From assembly GCF_008692845.1 (NCBI RefSeq), contig NZ_VXJW01000005.1, forward strand, positions 186,001 to 250,000: a DNA stretch of 64,000 nucleotides. Reading direction: 5' to 3'. The position numbers and the translations under genes were made by a program. The notes under the pieces are model-generated. The model was not told the DNA's origin. It saw only the letters and a list, made by a program, of their open reading frames with translations, and searched no databases. Shown piece after piece: positions 40,226 to 51,855 of this stretch; the stretch's first letter is position 1; every line of letters begins with the position of its first letter. The DNA is from Salmonella enterica subsp. arizonae. Lineage in GTDB: Bacteria; Pseudomonadota; Gammaproteobacteria; Enterobacterales; Enterobacteriaceae.

Positions 40226-41377
40226 ATGTTTGAACCTATGGAACTAACCAACGACGCGGTGATTAAAGTCATCGGCGTCGGTGGCGGCGGCGGTAACGCT
40301 GTTGAACACATGGTGCGCGAGCGCATCGAAGGTGTTGAATTCTTCGCGGTGAATACCGACGCTCAGGCGTTGCGTAAAACGGCGGTTGGCCAGACCATTC
40401 AAATTGGTAGTGGCATTACCAAAGGTTTGGGCGCTGGCGCGAACCCGGAAGTCGGTCGTAACGCGGCGGACGAAGACCGTGAAGCGCTACGTGCGGCGCT
40501 TGAAGGCGCAGACATGGTATTTATCGCGGCAGGCATGGGCGGAGGTACCGGAACCGGCGCGGCGCCAGTAGTTGCTGAAGTGGCAAAAGATTTAGGTATT
40601 CTGACCGTTGCCGTGGTGACTAAGCCTTTCAATTTCGAAGGCAAAAAGCGTATGGCATTTGCGGAACAGGGTATCACCGAGCTGTCCAGGCATGTGGACT
40701 CGCTGATCACCATACCGAACGACAAGCTGTTGAAAGTACTGGGTCGCGGCATTTCGCTGCTCGATGCCTTCGGCGCGGCGAACGACGTATTGAAAGGCGC
40801 GGTGCAGGGTATCGCCGAGCTGATTACCCGCCCAGGCCTGATGAACGTCGACTTTGCGGACGTGCGTACCGTGATGTCTGAAATGGGCTATGCAATGATG
40901 GGCTCCGGCGTGGCAAGCGGTGAAGACCGTGCGGAAGAAGCGGCTGAAATGGCTATTTCTTCTCCACTGCTGGAAGATATCGACCTGTCTGGCGCGCGCG
41001 GCGTGTTGGTCAACATTACGGCGGGCTTCGACCTGCGTCTGGATGAGTTTGAAACCGTCGGCAACACCATTCGCGCCTTTGCGTCGGATAACGCCACCGT
41101 GGTTATCGGTACTTCTCTGGACCCGGATATGAACGACGAACTGCGCGTGACCGTGGTGGCGACCGGTATTGGTATGGACAAACGTCCGGAAATCACTCTG
41201 GTGACCAACAAACAGGTGCAGCAGCCGGTGATGGATCGTTATCAGCAGCACGGTATGGCGCCGCTGACGCAGGAGCAAAAAACGGTCGCTAAAGTGGTTA
41301 ACGACAATACGCCACAGGCGGCAAAAGAGCCGGATTATCTGGATATCCCCGCATTCCTGCGTAAGCAAGCTGATTAA
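40226..41377 (+). CDS. ftsZ: Cell division GTPase FtsZ
   Basis: FtsZ polymerises into the Z ring that organises septation. The 383-residue tubulin homologue carries the GTP-binding signature MGGGTGTGAAPVVAEVAK (about 105-122) and the T7 loop (around 205-213). The C-terminal tail PDYLDIPAFLRKQAD binds FtsA and ZipA. A GGAGAGA site precedes the ATG. No changes to key residues. Confidence 0.98.
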   Translation: MFEPMELTNDAVIKVIGVGGGGGNAVEHMVRERIEGVEFFAVNTDAQALRKTAVGQTIQIGSGITKGLGAGANPEVGRNAADEDREALRAALEGADMVFIAAGMGGGTGTGAAPVVAEVAKDLGILTVAVVTKPFNFEGKKRMAFAEQGITELSRHVDSLITIPNDKLLKVLGRGISLLDAFGAANDVLKGAVQGIAELITRPGLMNVDFADVRTVMSEMGYAMMGSGVASGEDRAEEAAEMAISSPLLEDIDLSGARGVLVNITAGFDLRLDEFETVGNTIRAFASDNATVVIGTSLDPDMNDELRVTVVATGIGMDKRPEITLVTNKQVQQPVMDRYQQHGMAPLTQEQKTVAKVVNDNTPQAAKEPDYLDIPAFLRKQAD

Positions 41378-41456
41378 GAATTAGCTGGAATTTGGGATTC
41401 TGGGCTCTTTGTGCTAAACTGGCCCGCCGAATGTATAGTACACTTCGGTTGGATAG

Positions 41457-42395
<939 letters not shown>

Positions 42396-42418
42396 CGACA
42401 TACGTTGTCGTATAAATT

Positions 42419-42470
42419 CGACTGGTTAACCTGGCACTCTCTCCGGCCAGGTGAGCTAGTCGTTTTTTTT
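42419..42470 (+). terminator. lpxC terminator
   Basis: CGACTGGTTAACCTGGC and GCCAGGTGAGCTAGTCG form a long, nearly perfect stem ending in eight T (42463-42470). Confidence 0.88.
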
Positions 42471-42981
42471 ATTACCCTTTATCTGCGCTTCCCTTAATAT
42501 GGCAATTTTGGCGTGGGCTAGCGGCGAAGTTATGTCTTTATAATAATTTTAGTAGGTAATATTAGCAGTCTTTAACCACAACTGTAATGGCATTATCTAA
42601 CGTCAAAACCATTCTGATCCATTGAATAAAAAACAACATGTTATTATTTGTCACGCCAGTAACCTGGCTGGCCAATACTACTGTAAACTCAACAATATTC
42701 CCTTCCTATCCCTCGCAAGTGGTCAAAAAGTAAAGTAAAAATTGAATGCCGGGCAAATGAACATGGCGGATATGCACCTGTCTCTCCAGGCAATAACTGC
42801 GGCGTCAGCGGAGAAAATCAGCCAGTGGCGACAATGCTATTTCAGACCGATACTGGATGACCTGTGCTTATGTCTTGAGATGAAAAATATAAATCAGGTA
42901 AATGCCTGGTAACGAAAAGGGGAAACGATATGGAATAATTTTTTACATTATAACTTCTCTGGTAAAGGGGAGACACACAGT
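42471..42981 (+). other. AT-rich flank upstream of the orphan repeat protein
   Basis: About 510 bp between the lpxC terminator and the 496-residue gene, with no recognisable gene, repeat or tRNA. It is AT-rich near 42530-42740 and presumably holds the promoter of the downstream gene. A 51-codon ORF at 42757-42912 is the only coding candidate. I see no direct repeats marking an insertion boundary. Confidence 0.5.
42757..42912 (+). CDS. Possible small ORF, 51 aa
   Basis: ATG 42757 opens MNMADMHLSLQAITAASAEK... and ends ...NINQVNAW. The composition looks protein-like (amphipathic middle, C/W/F content), but there is no convincing ribosome site and I recognise no family. It could be a small partner of the downstream gene, a degraded gene tip, or chance. 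Confidence 0.25.
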   Translation: MNMADMHLSLQAITAASAEKISQWRQCYFRPILDDLCLCLEMKNINQVNAW

Positions 42982-44472
42982 ATGATGCTTTTCTCTATCA
43001 TATCTGCCGTAAATGGTGGTGTGTTATCATCTGCGTGCACTCATTTTCTTTTAGATGAGAGTAAGTTAGTTGAGCCTGGTATTATTGGCGATAATAAAGA
43101 GCGAACATTGCACTTTGATGTGTTACTTAACCAGCTCACACTCTATCCATATGAAACATCGGATCCATTGTTCATATCTATAAACGCGGTGACCTCATGC
43201 TGCGGTGAGAGTAGTGCCTACCAATTGGCGATATCTACAGGGCGGTTCCCTTTGTATGAATCTGAGATTAATGAGTTGATGAAAGATTTTCTTTATCAAC
43301 ATGTCGTTGATGCCAATGGTCATGTAAAAATTACTTTCACCGATGTATGTAAGAGGCTGAATTCATTATGGAGGAAGTTCACTGAAGAAAATTTACGCAC
43401 AACTTCAAAAGATGAAGAGGTTGTGTGTTCGTCTTATACCATGCCTGTATCTGTGCCGGAAAAAGAGAGTTCTCTTGACGAAAAAGATGAAAAGGTTGTG
43501 TGTTCGTCTTATACCATGCCTGTATCTGTGCCGGAAAAAGAGAGTTCTCTTGACGAAAAAGATGAAAAGGTTGTGTGTTCGTCTTATACCATGCCTGTAT
43601 CTGTGCCAGAAAAAGAGAGTTTTTTTGACCAAAACAAACTAACTTTGAAGGATGTCAAGAATTTCAAGAAAATACAATCTGCCTTTAAGCGCGAATTGAG
43701 CTCCATTCAGAAATCGTTAAATGTTCTTAATAACCGTAAAGCCGTTGAGCGTTTTAGAGAGTATAAAACGGTCGAACTCTTTCTACAAACGGGGGTACAT
43801 ACTGGGTTTTGTGTCGCCGGTGGCTTGTCGAGCGCTGTAATCGGCACGGCAATTTCTCCTGGCTTTGGTACGCTCATCGGCGCGGGGGTTGGCGCAGGAT
43901 TAGCGTGGTCAGGTAAAAAGCTTTACGATTATGCCGCAGGTGCTGTAAGCAATAAAATAAACCCTAACCCCCATTTAAAAACCAGGGAAATTGACCGGAA
44001 AATAAAATCTGCCGAGAAAGGTTTCTTCTGGGAGTGCGGGGCAAAAATAAAATCACTCGTTGTGGAACCCTCGCGGGGGACCGGTATCCTCGCGGCTAGC
44101 CTTATCTCTTCAGTAATACAAGAAGTCTCGATACCTATTCATGATATAGCCACTGCTTGTTATGATTATGAAATAGCTTGTGAAGGATTAACATCTAAAA
44201 AAGCGTCTAAGATTGAAGCCTTACTGGCAAAATATCATAGCAAGTTGAATAAAGAATATAAACAGGTGCTCAAGTATCTTGAGGAGAATCCGACACCGGA
44301 TAACCAGCGACGTAAAAAGAAGATCCTTCGACGGGATGCAGTGATTCGCGAGCGATTAGCGACTATCCGCGAAAGTATTAAGGACGCTGTAGAATCGCGA
44401 AGATTGAGTATTCATAAAGGCCGCAGTGTAATGGCGCCGGATGACGAAAAGCGTGCCAACGAGGCGATATAA
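42982..44472 (+). CDS. Unknown 496-aa protein with three 25-residue repeats and glycine-rich hydrophobic segment
   Basis: I do not recognise the family. Residues 1-140 form a possibly globular N-terminal part. Residues 144-218 are three 25-residue repeats of the DEKVVCSSYTMPVSVPEKES type. Residues 222-262 are lysine- and glutamate-rich and probably helical. Residues about 270-322 are glycine-rich and hydrophobic (AVIGTAISPGFGTLIGAGVG), resembling a glycine-zipper membrane hairpin. The C-terminal 170 residues are highly charged and coiled-coil-like (KKASKIEALLAKYHSKLNKE). No Sec signal peptide is seen. ATGATG follows AAAGGGGAG. Low GC, and its position in a gap that is short in E. coli, argue for acquisition. 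The architecture could suit a secreted effector or membrane-active protein, but that is inference. Confidence 0.8.
   Translation: MMLFSIISAVNGGVLSSACTHFLLDESKLVEPGIIGDNKERTLHFDVLLNQLTLYPYETSDPLFISINAVTSCCGESSAYQLAISTGRFPLYESEINELMKDFLYQHVVDANGHVKITFTDVCKRLNSLWRKFTEENLRTTSKDEEVVCSSYTMPVSVPEKESSLDEKDEKVVCSSYTMPVSVPEKESSLDEKDEKVVCSSYTMPVSVPEKESFFDQNKLTLKDVKNFKKIQSAFKRELSSIQKSLNVLNNRKAVERFREYKTVELFLQTGVHTGFCVAGGLSSAVIGTAISPGFGTLIGAGVGAGLAWSGKKLYDYAAGAVSNKINPNPHLKTREIDRKIKSAEKGFFWECGAKIKSLVVEPSRGTGILAASLISSVIQEVSIPIHDIATACYDYEIACEGLTSKKASKIEALLAKYHSKLNKEYKQVLKYLEENPTPDNQRRKKKILRRDAVIRERLATIRESIKDAVESRRLSIHKGRSVMAPDDEKRANEAI
43411..43635 (+). repeat. Three tandem 75-bp coding repeats
   Basis: Units at 43411-43485, 43486-43560 and 43561-43635 are nearly identical in DNA. 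The first two differ only at the start and the third diverges at its 3' end (TTTTTTGACCAAAAC). Exact 75-bp spacing keeps the frame. Such recent tandem duplication implies copy-number variation between strains. Confidence 0.95.
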
Positions 44473-44834
44473 TTTTCACCGCTGAAATCATGACTGTTGG
44501 ACAGGTGGCGCAGACCATCTGCCACGGTAGCGTCTGTGCCTGACCGAAGAACGTTGTAAGTTGTTTGAACTGCCGATGATGATGGGGAAACTACGCCAGC
44601 GCTGTTTTTTGTCAAGGTGGCTTGATAAACGTGCTGGAAGGCAATGTTTCTATCTATACCCGCGCCTGTTTAGCAGGATTAAATCGAAATACGGCGCGTT
44701 CGCTGTTTTCTTAGCCATTTTTTATCTTTGTTTCTCGTCATTACTGCTGTAGCGCGTACGCTTTAATGATAAGATTTGTGCGCAAATTGTTTTAATTTTA
44801 TAAGCCCATTAAGGGCATATCAGGTGACAATGAC
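44473..44834. other. Degenerate region between orphan gene and secM
   Basis: About 360 bp with no intact gene. Two open stretches look protein-like but lack starts and lie in different frames: LTEERCKLFELPMMMGKLRQ (about 44540-44600) and LINVLEGNVSIYTRACLAGL...ARSLFS then a stop (44622-44714). They may be remnants of one frameshifted gene; I cannot name the family. The secM promoter should lie in the AT-rich part near 44760-44800. Confidence 0.4.
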
Positions 44835-45338
44835 GTGAGTGGAATACTGACGCGCTGGCGACAGTTAGGCAGACGATATTTCTGGCCGCATCTCTTATTA
44901 GGGATGGTCGCGGCGAGTTTAGGTTTGCCCGCGCTCAGTAACGTCGCTGAAACCAATACACCTGCAAGGGCGACTGCCAGCAACCACAGCGCCGCGTCTA
45001 AAGTTAACTTTAGCCAACTGGCGCTGTTAGAAGCGTCTAACCGTCGTCCCAATTTCACCGTAGATTACTGGCATCAGCACGCTATTCGCACGGTGATTCG
45101 CCACCTCTCTTTTGCAATGGCGCCGCAAACGCTGCTCGTTGCCGACGCGCCATCGCCATTACAGGCGCATCATATCGCTTTACTGAATACGCTCAGCGCG
45201 ATGCTCACGCAGGAGGGCACGCCGCCTGCGATTATTCGCGTCTCCCTGGCGTATTTCGCGCCGCAAACCGCATTTAGCATCCCGGCCTGGATAAGTCAGG
45301 CGCAGGGCATTCGCGCCGGTCCTCAACGTCTCAGCTAA
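44835..45338 (+). CDS. secM: Secretion monitor SecM
   Basis: SecM is an exported arrest peptide that stalls its own ribosome when export is slow, unmasking the secA ribosome site. The 167-residue protein starts at GTG 44835 ([19 protein letters not shown]). It has a long N-terminal signal sequence and ends with the arrest motif [17 protein letters not shown] (residues 147-163). The residues known to be essential (F, W, I, GIRAGP) are kept; the variable positions read I and A where E. coli has T and V. It lies 60 bp before secA. Confidence 0.95.
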   Translation: MSGILTRWRQLGRRYFWPHLLLGMVAASLGLPALSNVAETNTPARATASNHSAASKVNFSQLALLEASNRRPNFTVDYWHQHAIRTVIRHLSFAMAPQTLLVADAPSPLQAHHIALLNTLSAMLTQEGTPPAIIRVSLAYFAPQTAFSIPAWISQAQGIRAGPQRLS

Positions 45339-45398
45339 CGAAAAAAGACCCTTTAACTTTATTGTAGCTCCGCGGCGCGGGGCGTTTGAGATTTTATT

Positions 45399-48104
45399 AT
45401 GCTAATCAAACTATTAACGAAAGTATTCGGTAGCCGTAACGATCGTACGCTGCGTCGTATGCGTAAGGCCGTGAGCCTTATTAATGCAATGGAACCGGAG
45501 ATGGAAAAACTCTCCGATGAAGAACTGAAAGCGAAAACCAACGAATTCCGCGCACGTATTGAAAAAGGCGAAAGCGTAGAGAGCCTCATTCCGGAAGCGT
45601 TCGCGGTGGTGCGTGAAGCCAGTAAACGCGTCTTCGGGATGCGTCACTTCGACGTTCAGTTGTTGGGCGGTATGGTTCTCAACGATCGCTGCATCGCGGA
45701 AATGCGCACCGGTGAAGGTAAGACCCTGACCGCAACGTTGCCAGCCTACCTGAACGCGCTGTCCGGTAAAGGCGTTCACGTCGTTACCGTGAACGACTAT
45801 CTGGCCCAGCGTGACGCCGAAAACAACCGTCCACTGTTCGAATTCCTCGGTATGACTGTTGGCATCAACCTGCCAGGTATGCCTGCGCCAGCCAAGCGTG
45901 AAGCTTACGCTGCCGACATCACTTACGGTACTAACAACGAATACGGTTTTGACTACCTGCGCGACAACATGGCGTTCAGCCCGGAAGAGCGCGTGCAGCG
46001 TAAACTTCACTATGCGCTGGTGGATGAGGTTGACTCCATCCTGATCGATGAAGCGCGTACCCCGCTGATCATTTCCGGCCCGGCGGAAGACAGCTCGGAA
46101 ATGTACAAAAAAGTGAACAAAATCATCCCGCATCTGATTCGTCAGGAGAAAGAAGATTCTGACACTTTCCAGGGCGAAGGCCATTTCTCCGTGGATGAGA
46201 AAGCGCGTCAGGTCAACCTGACCGAACGCGGTCTGGTGCTGATTGAAGAGCTACTGGTGCAAGAAGGCATTATGGATGAGGGTGAGTCTCTCTACTCTCC
46301 TGGCAATATTATGCTGATGCATCACGTCACCGCCGCGCTACGCGCGCATGCGCTGTTTACCCGCGACGTGGATTACATTGTGAAAGACGGCGAAGTCATC
46401 ATTGTTGATGAACATACCGGTCGTACCATGCAGGGGCGTCGCTGGTCTGACGGTTTACACCAGGCGGTAGAAGCGAAAGAAGGTGTTGAAATTCAGAATG
46501 AAAACCAGACGCTGGCGTCTATCACCTTCCAGAACTACTTCCGTCTGTATGAAAAGCTGGCCGGTATGACCGGTACGGCGGATACTGAAGCGTTTGAATT
46601 TAGTTCCATCTATAAGCTGGATACCGTGGTCGTGCCAACCAATCGTCCAATGATCCGTAAGGATTTGCCGGATCTGGTCTACATGACCGAAGCGGAAAAA
46701 ATCCAGGCCATTATCGAAGATATCAAAGAGCGCACTGCGAACGGACAGCCAGTGCTGGTCGGGACGATTTCTATCGAGAAATCTGAAGTGGTTTCCAGAG
46801 AGCTGACCAAAGCGGGCATCAAACATAACGTACTGAACGCTAAATTCCACGCCAACGAAGCAGGCATCGTTGCGCAGGCCGGTTATCCTGCGGCGGTCAC
46901 TATCGCCACTAACATGGCGGGTCGTGGTACCGATATTATGCTGGGCGGTAGCTGGCAGGCGGAAGTCGCCGCGCTGGAAGCGCCGACGGAGGAACAAATT
47001 GCGCAGATTAAAGCTGACTGGCAGGCGCGCCACGACGCGGTGCTGGCTGCAGGCGGTCTGCATATTATCGGCACCGAGCGTCATGAATCCCGTCGTATCG
47101 ATAATCAGTTGCGCGGGCGTTCCGGTCGCCAGGGCGATCCGGGTTCGTCCCGTTTCTATCTGTCGATGGAAGATGCGCTGATGCGTATTTTCGCCTCCGA
47201 TCGCGTGTCAGGTATGATGCGTAAACTGGGCATGAAACCCGGCGAAGCGATTGAGCACCCGTGGGTAACGAAAGCTATCGCTAACGCGCAGCGTAAAGTG
47301 GAAAGTCGTAACTTCGATATTCGTAAGCAACTGCTGGAATATGATGACGTGGCGAACGATCAGCGTCGTGCAATTTATTCCCAGCGTAACGAACTGCTGG
47401 ATGTGTCTGACGTTAGCGACACCATTAACAGCATTCGTGAAGATGTCTTTAAGGCGACCATTGACGCCTACATTCCGCCGCAGTCGCTGGAAGAGATGTG
47501 GGATATCCCCGGTTTGCAGGAACGCCTGAAAAACGACTTTGACCTGGAGTTGCCGATTGCCGAATGGCTGGATAAAGAGCCGGAGCTGCATGAAGAGACG
47601 CTGCGTGAGCGTATCCTGGCGCAGTCCATCGAGTTGTATCAGCGTAAAGAAGAGGTGGTTGGCGCTGAAATGATGCGTCACTTCGAGAAAGGCGTGATGC
47701 TGCAAACTCTCGATTCCCTGTGGAAAGAGCATCTGGCGGCGATGGATTATCTGCGTCAGGGTATTCATCTGCGCGGCTATGCGCAAAAAGATCCGAAGCA
47801 GGAGTATAAGCGCGAATCCTTCGCTATGTTCGCCGCGATGCTGGAATCGCTGAAATATGAAGTGATCAGCACTCTGAGCAAAGTTCAGGTACGTATGCCG
47901 GAAGAGGTCGAAGCGATGGAGATGCAGCGTCGCGAAGAGGCGGAGCGCCTGGCGCTGATGCAGCAGTTAAGCCATCAGGATGACGATGCCGCCGTGGCTG
48001 CCGATCTAGCCGCTCAAACGGGCGAACGTAAGATTGGACGTAACGATCCTTGCCCTTGCGGTTCCGGTAAGAAATACAAACAGTGTCACGGTCGCCTGAG
48101 TTAA
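45399..48104 (+). CDS. secA: Preprotein translocase ATPase SecA
   Basis: SecA drives precursor proteins through SecYEG. The 901-residue protein shows Walker [12 protein letters not shown] (about 102-112), the [15 protein letters not shown] box (about 209-223) and the second helicase domain [14 protein letters not shown]. The C-terminal zinc finger [14 protein letters not shown] binds SecB. The ATG follows the secM-secA intergenic hairpin region that hides its ribosome site. Complete. Confidence 0.98.
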   Translation: MLIKLLTKVFGSRNDRTLRRMRKAVSLINAMEPEMEKLSDEELKAKTNEFRARIEKGESVESLIPEAFAVVREASKRVFGMRHFDVQLLGGMVLNDRCIAEMRTGEGKTLTATLPAYLNALSGKGVHVVTVNDYLAQRDAENNRPLFEFLGMTVGINLPGMPAPAKREAYAADITYGTNNEYGFDYLRDNMAFSPEERVQRKLHYALVDEVDSILIDEARTPLIISGPAEDSSEMYKKVNKIIPHLIRQEKEDSDTFQGEGHFSVDEKARQVNLTERGLVLIEELLVQEGIMDEGESLYSPGNIMLMHHVTAALRAHALFTRDVDYIVKDGEVIIVDEHTGRTMQGRRWSDGLHQAVEAKEGVEIQNENQTLASITFQNYFRLYEKLAGMTGTADTEAFEFSSIYKLDTVVVPTNRPMIRKDLPDLVYMTEAEKIQAIIEDIKERTANGQPVLVGTISIEKSEVVSRELTKAGIKHNVLNAKFHANEAGIVAQAGYPAAVTIATNMAGRGTDIMLGGSWQAEVAALEAPTEEQIAQIKADWQARHDAVLAAGGLHIIGTERHESRRIDNQLRGRSGRQGDPGSSRFYLSMEDALMRIFASDRVSGMMRKLGMKPGEAIEHPWVTKAIANAQRKVESRNFDIRKQLLEYDDVANDQRRAIYSQRNELLDVSDVSDTINSIREDVFKATIDAYIPPQSLEEMWDIPGLQERLKNDFDLELPIAEWLDKEPELHEETLRERILAQSIELYQRKEEVVGAEMMRHFEKGVMLQTLDSLWKEHLAAMDYLRQGIHLRGYAQKDPKQEYKRESFAMFAAMLESLKYEVISTLSKVQVRMPEEVEAMEMQRREEAERLALMQQLSHQDDDAAVAADLAAQTGERKIGRNDPCPCGSGKKYKQCHGRLS

Positions 48105-48118
48105 TGCGATAAATTTAT

Positions 48119-48199
48119 CGGCCTGATAAGACGTAATGTGTTGCCATCAGGTCGATGCTGGCATTATTGCCGAATGGCGCTACGCTTATTCGGCCTGGT
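48119..48199. repeat. REP elements between secA and mutT
   Basis: TCGGCCTGATAAGACGTAATG-TGTTGCCATCAGG (about 48119-48151) and TTGCCGAATGGCGCTACGC-TTATTCGGCCTGG (about 48167-48199) are REP-type palindromes in the secA-mutT gap. Confidence 0.8.
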
Positions 48200-48212
48200 A
48201 TTGAACACGGAT

Positions 48213-48241
48213 AAAAAGGCGCAGGCGACTGCGCTTTTTTT
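48213..48241 (+). terminator. Terminator after secA
   Basis: AAAAAGGCGCAG/CTGCGCTTTTTT with a GCGA loop, ending in seven T, lies directly before mutT. It would limit readthrough from secMA into mutT. Confidence 0.8.
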
Positions 48242-48255
48242 ATGGATACAACAAG

Positions 48256-48651
48256 ATGAAAAAACTGCAAATTGCGGTTGGGATTATCCGCAACCCGAAC
48301 GATGAAATTTTTATTACCCGGCGCGCCGCTGATGCGCATATGGCGAACAAGCTTGAATTCCCCGGCGGAAAAATAGAATCCGGAGAAACACCAGAGCAGG
48401 CGTTGATCCGTGAGCTACAGGAAGAAGTGGGAATTACGCCAACACTGGCGACACTATTCGATACTTTGGAATATCAATTCCCGGACCGGCACATCACGCT
48501 ATGGTTTTGGCTGGTTGAACGCTGGGAGGGCGAACCGTGGGGGAAAGAAGGACAGCCGGGACAGTGGATCGCGCAAAGCACGTTGAATGCGGACGACTTC
48601 CCGCCTGCCAATGAGCCGATTATTCGCAAATTACGACAATGTGCGCATTAA
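48256..48651 (+). CDS. mutT: 8-oxo-dGTP diphosphatase MutT
   Basis: MutT hydrolyses 8-oxo-dGTP to prevent A:T to C:G transversions. The 131-residue protein has the Nudix box GGKIESGETPEQALIRELQE-EVGI (about 37-60) with all catalytic glutamates. The start ATG 48256 gives MKKLQIAVGIIRN. It is followed by a GGGGATC/GATCCCC hairpin (48654-48674). Confidence 0.96.
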   Translation: MKKLQIAVGIIRNPNDEIFITRRAADAHMANKLEFPGGKIESGETPEQALIRELQEEVGITPTLATLFDTLEYQFPDRHITLWFWLVERWEGEPWGKEGQPGQWIAQSTLNADDFPPANEPIIRKLRQCAH

Positions 48652-48684
48652 CTGGGGATCTCAATACGATCCCCGTTGATCTTA

Positions 48685-48804
48685 TTATCGATTTAATGTG
48701 GACATAATTTCTGGCCAGTAACGGGTGCCAGCCGTGGCATTATGAGGGAAAACCGCCTCAATTGCCGCTATCTCCTGCGAAATTAGGACCTGAGATAACG
48801 CAAT
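48685..48804 (-). pseudogene. C-terminal remnant of an aldo/keto reductase
   Basis: On the minus strand the frame ending at 48685 reads ALSQVLISQEIAAIEAVFPH then NATAGTRYWPEIMSTLNR and stops. This matches the C-terminal tail pattern of aldo/keto reductases (helix with I..IEA.FP, then AG.RY....M..LN). Only about 39 residues remain; there is no catalytic barrel. It sits in the mutT-yacG gap, back to back with a LysR remnant, so a divergent reductase-regulator pair was probably lost by internal deletion. Confidence 0.55.
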
Positions 48805-48861
48805 TTTGCCTCGCGTACCCGATCCGCCATCGCATCGGTCGTGTCTTCTTCTGTGGAGACT

Positions 48862-48970
48862 GAGGGATCGAGGCGATGTTGATTTAATTAACGAACACTG
48901 TGGCGCCGGTATTCGCTTTGGCGATGTGGTACAACTTGATATGAATATCGTTCCGCTCGGTGATATTGCC
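48862..48970 (+). pseudogene. Remnant of a LysR-type regulator
   Basis: The plus-strand frame reads GDVDLINEHCGAGIRFGDVV then QLDMNIVPLGDIAVS. It fits the core of LysR substrate-binding domains (D.....E...AGIR.G..V..DM..V.LG). The helix-turn-helix and the rest of the domain are absent. Together with the adjacent reductase tail it marks a decayed accessory locus. The 3' side abuts yacG. Confidence 0.55.
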
Positions 48971-48991
48971 GTATCAAGAGAGACCTTGCCG

Positions 48992-49183
48992 TTAGTGCTC
49001 TTCGCTCCAGTCGTCACTATCAGACAGGTCGCCGCTGCTGGCGATTCGCTTCTCTTCGGCGGCCCATTCACCCAAATCAATTAACTGACAGCGTTTAGAA
49101 CAGAACGGGCGGAAGGGGCTGACTTCCCCCCAGACTACCGGTTTACCGCAGGTCGGACAGCTTACGACGGTAACGTCAGACAT
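48992..49183 (-). CDS. yacG: DNA gyrase inhibitor YacG
   Basis: YacG is a small zinc protein that binds GyrB and inhibits gyrase. The 63-residue protein has a four-cysteine zinc site (SCPTCGKP and PFCSKRCQ) and an acidic C-terminal tail. It is the last gene of the coaE-zapD-yacG run on the minus strand, 9 bp after zapD. Length is as in the family (about 65). Confidence 0.94.
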   Translation of the reverse strand: MSDVTVVSCPTCGKPVVWGEVSPFRPFCSKRCQLIDLGEWAAEEKRIASSGDLSDSDDWSEEH

Positions 49184-49192
49184 TTTTACTCC

Positions 49193-50556
<1,364 letters not shown>

Positions 50557-50781
50557 ATCTCCAGCTTCCGGAATTTTAGTTTGCCAATCAAAAGGTTAAA
50601 TTTTAAACATACAAAGACGATACGCTCTGAGCATTAACCTACTATTCGCCAGGTAAATTTATGGGATTGTAACGTAAAAAAAGAGAATTTCGCAGTCTTG
50701 TACGGCCATGATTAGTGCGTATGATAGCGTCACTGGAGTTGTGAGTTTCGATTTTTCGCCATTAACCCCAGGAATCCACAC

Positions 50782-51825
50782 ATGCGTATTGAAGAAGATC
50801 TGAAGTTAGGTTTCAAAGACGTTCTTATCCGTCCTAAACGTTCTACCCTCAAAAGCCGTTCCGATGTCGAACTGGAACGTCAATTCACCTTTAAACACTC
50901 AGGTCAGACCTGGTCTGGCGTACCGATTATCGCGGCAAATATGGATACCGTCGGGACGTTTGAAATGGCGCAAGCGTTGGCTGGGTTCGATATTCTGACT
51001 GCTGTACATAAACATTACACCGTTGAAGAGTGGGCAGCTTTTATCAACACGGCTTCGGCTGATGTTCTGAAGCATGTGATGGTTTCCACCGGTACCTCTG
51101 ACGCTGATTTCGCAAAAACGGCGCAGATTCTGGCGCTGAATCCTGCGCTGAACTTTGTTTGCATTGATGTGGCCAATGGTTATTCAGAACATTTCGTGCA
51201 GTTCGTCGCGAAGGCGCGTGAAGCATGGCCGACAAAAACGATCTGCGCAGGTAATGTGGTAACGGGCGAGATGTGCGAAGAGCTTATCCTCTCCGGCGCC
51301 GATATCGTGAAAGTGGGAATTGGTCCCGGCTCCGTATGCACGACGCGTGTAAAAACCGGCGTCGGTTATCCGCAACTGTCGGCGGTTATCGAATGTGCTG
51401 ACGCGGCGCATGGCCTGGGCGGTATGATCGTCAGCGATGGCGGCTGCACCATGCCAGGCGACGTAGCAAAGGCCTTTGGCGGCGGCGCGGATTTCGTTAT
51501 GTTGGGCGGCATGCTGGCGGGTCACGAAGAGAGCGGTGGCAGCGTGGTAGAAGAGAACGGCGAGAAATTTATGCTGTTCTACGGCATGAGTTCGGAATCA
51601 GCGATGAACCGTCATGTCGGCGGCGTTGCGAAATACCGCGCGGCAGAAGGTAAAACGGTTAAATTGCCGCTGCGCGGGCCGGTGGGCAATACCGCCCGCG
51701 ATATCCTGGGCGGTTTACGCTCAGCCTGCACTTATGTCGGCGCGTCTCGTCTGAAAGAGTTGACCAAACGCACCACCTTTATTCGGGTGCAGGAACAAGA
51801 AAACCGCATTTTCAATAACCTCTAA
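50782..51825 (+). CDS. guaC: GMP reductase
   Basis: GuaC deaminates and reduces GMP to IMP with NADPH, rebalancing purine pools. The 347-residue protein has the IMPDH/GMPR signature with the catalytic cysteine in [13 protein letters not shown] (Cys186 in E. coli numbering) and [37 protein letters not shown] hairpin (51832-51855) separates it from convergent hofC. Confidence 0.97.
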   Translation: MRIEEDLKLGFKDVLIRPKRSTLKSRSDVELERQFTFKHSGQTWSGVPIIAANMDTVGTFEMAQALAGFDILTAVHKHYTVEEWAAFINTASADVLKHVMVSTGTSDADFAKTAQILALNPALNFVCIDVANGYSEHFVQFVAKAREAWPTKTICAGNVVTGEMCEELILSGADIVKVGIGPGSVCTTRVKTGVGYPQLSAVIECADAAHGLGGMIVSDGGCTMPGDVAKAFGGGADFVMLGGMLAGHEESGGSVVEENGEKFMLFYGMSSESAMNRHVGGVAKYRAAEGKTVKLPLRGPVGNTARDILGGLRSACTYVGASRLKELTKRTTFIRVQEQENRIFNNL

Positions 51826-51855
51826 TATTCTGGCTGGCGTAAATGTGCGCCAGCC

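Noticed and set aside
43405-43632. Antisense ORF covering the triple repeat
   Set aside because: It exists only because the 75-bp unit is a multiple of three without stops on the reverse strand; no start signal or family.
43411-43635. Possible CRISPR-like array
   Set aside because: The repeats are directly abutting 75-bp coding units with no spacers.
44561-44752. 63-codon ORF between the repeat protein and secM
   Set aside because: No ribosome site; the better protein-like stretches change frame within it, so it is more likely debris.
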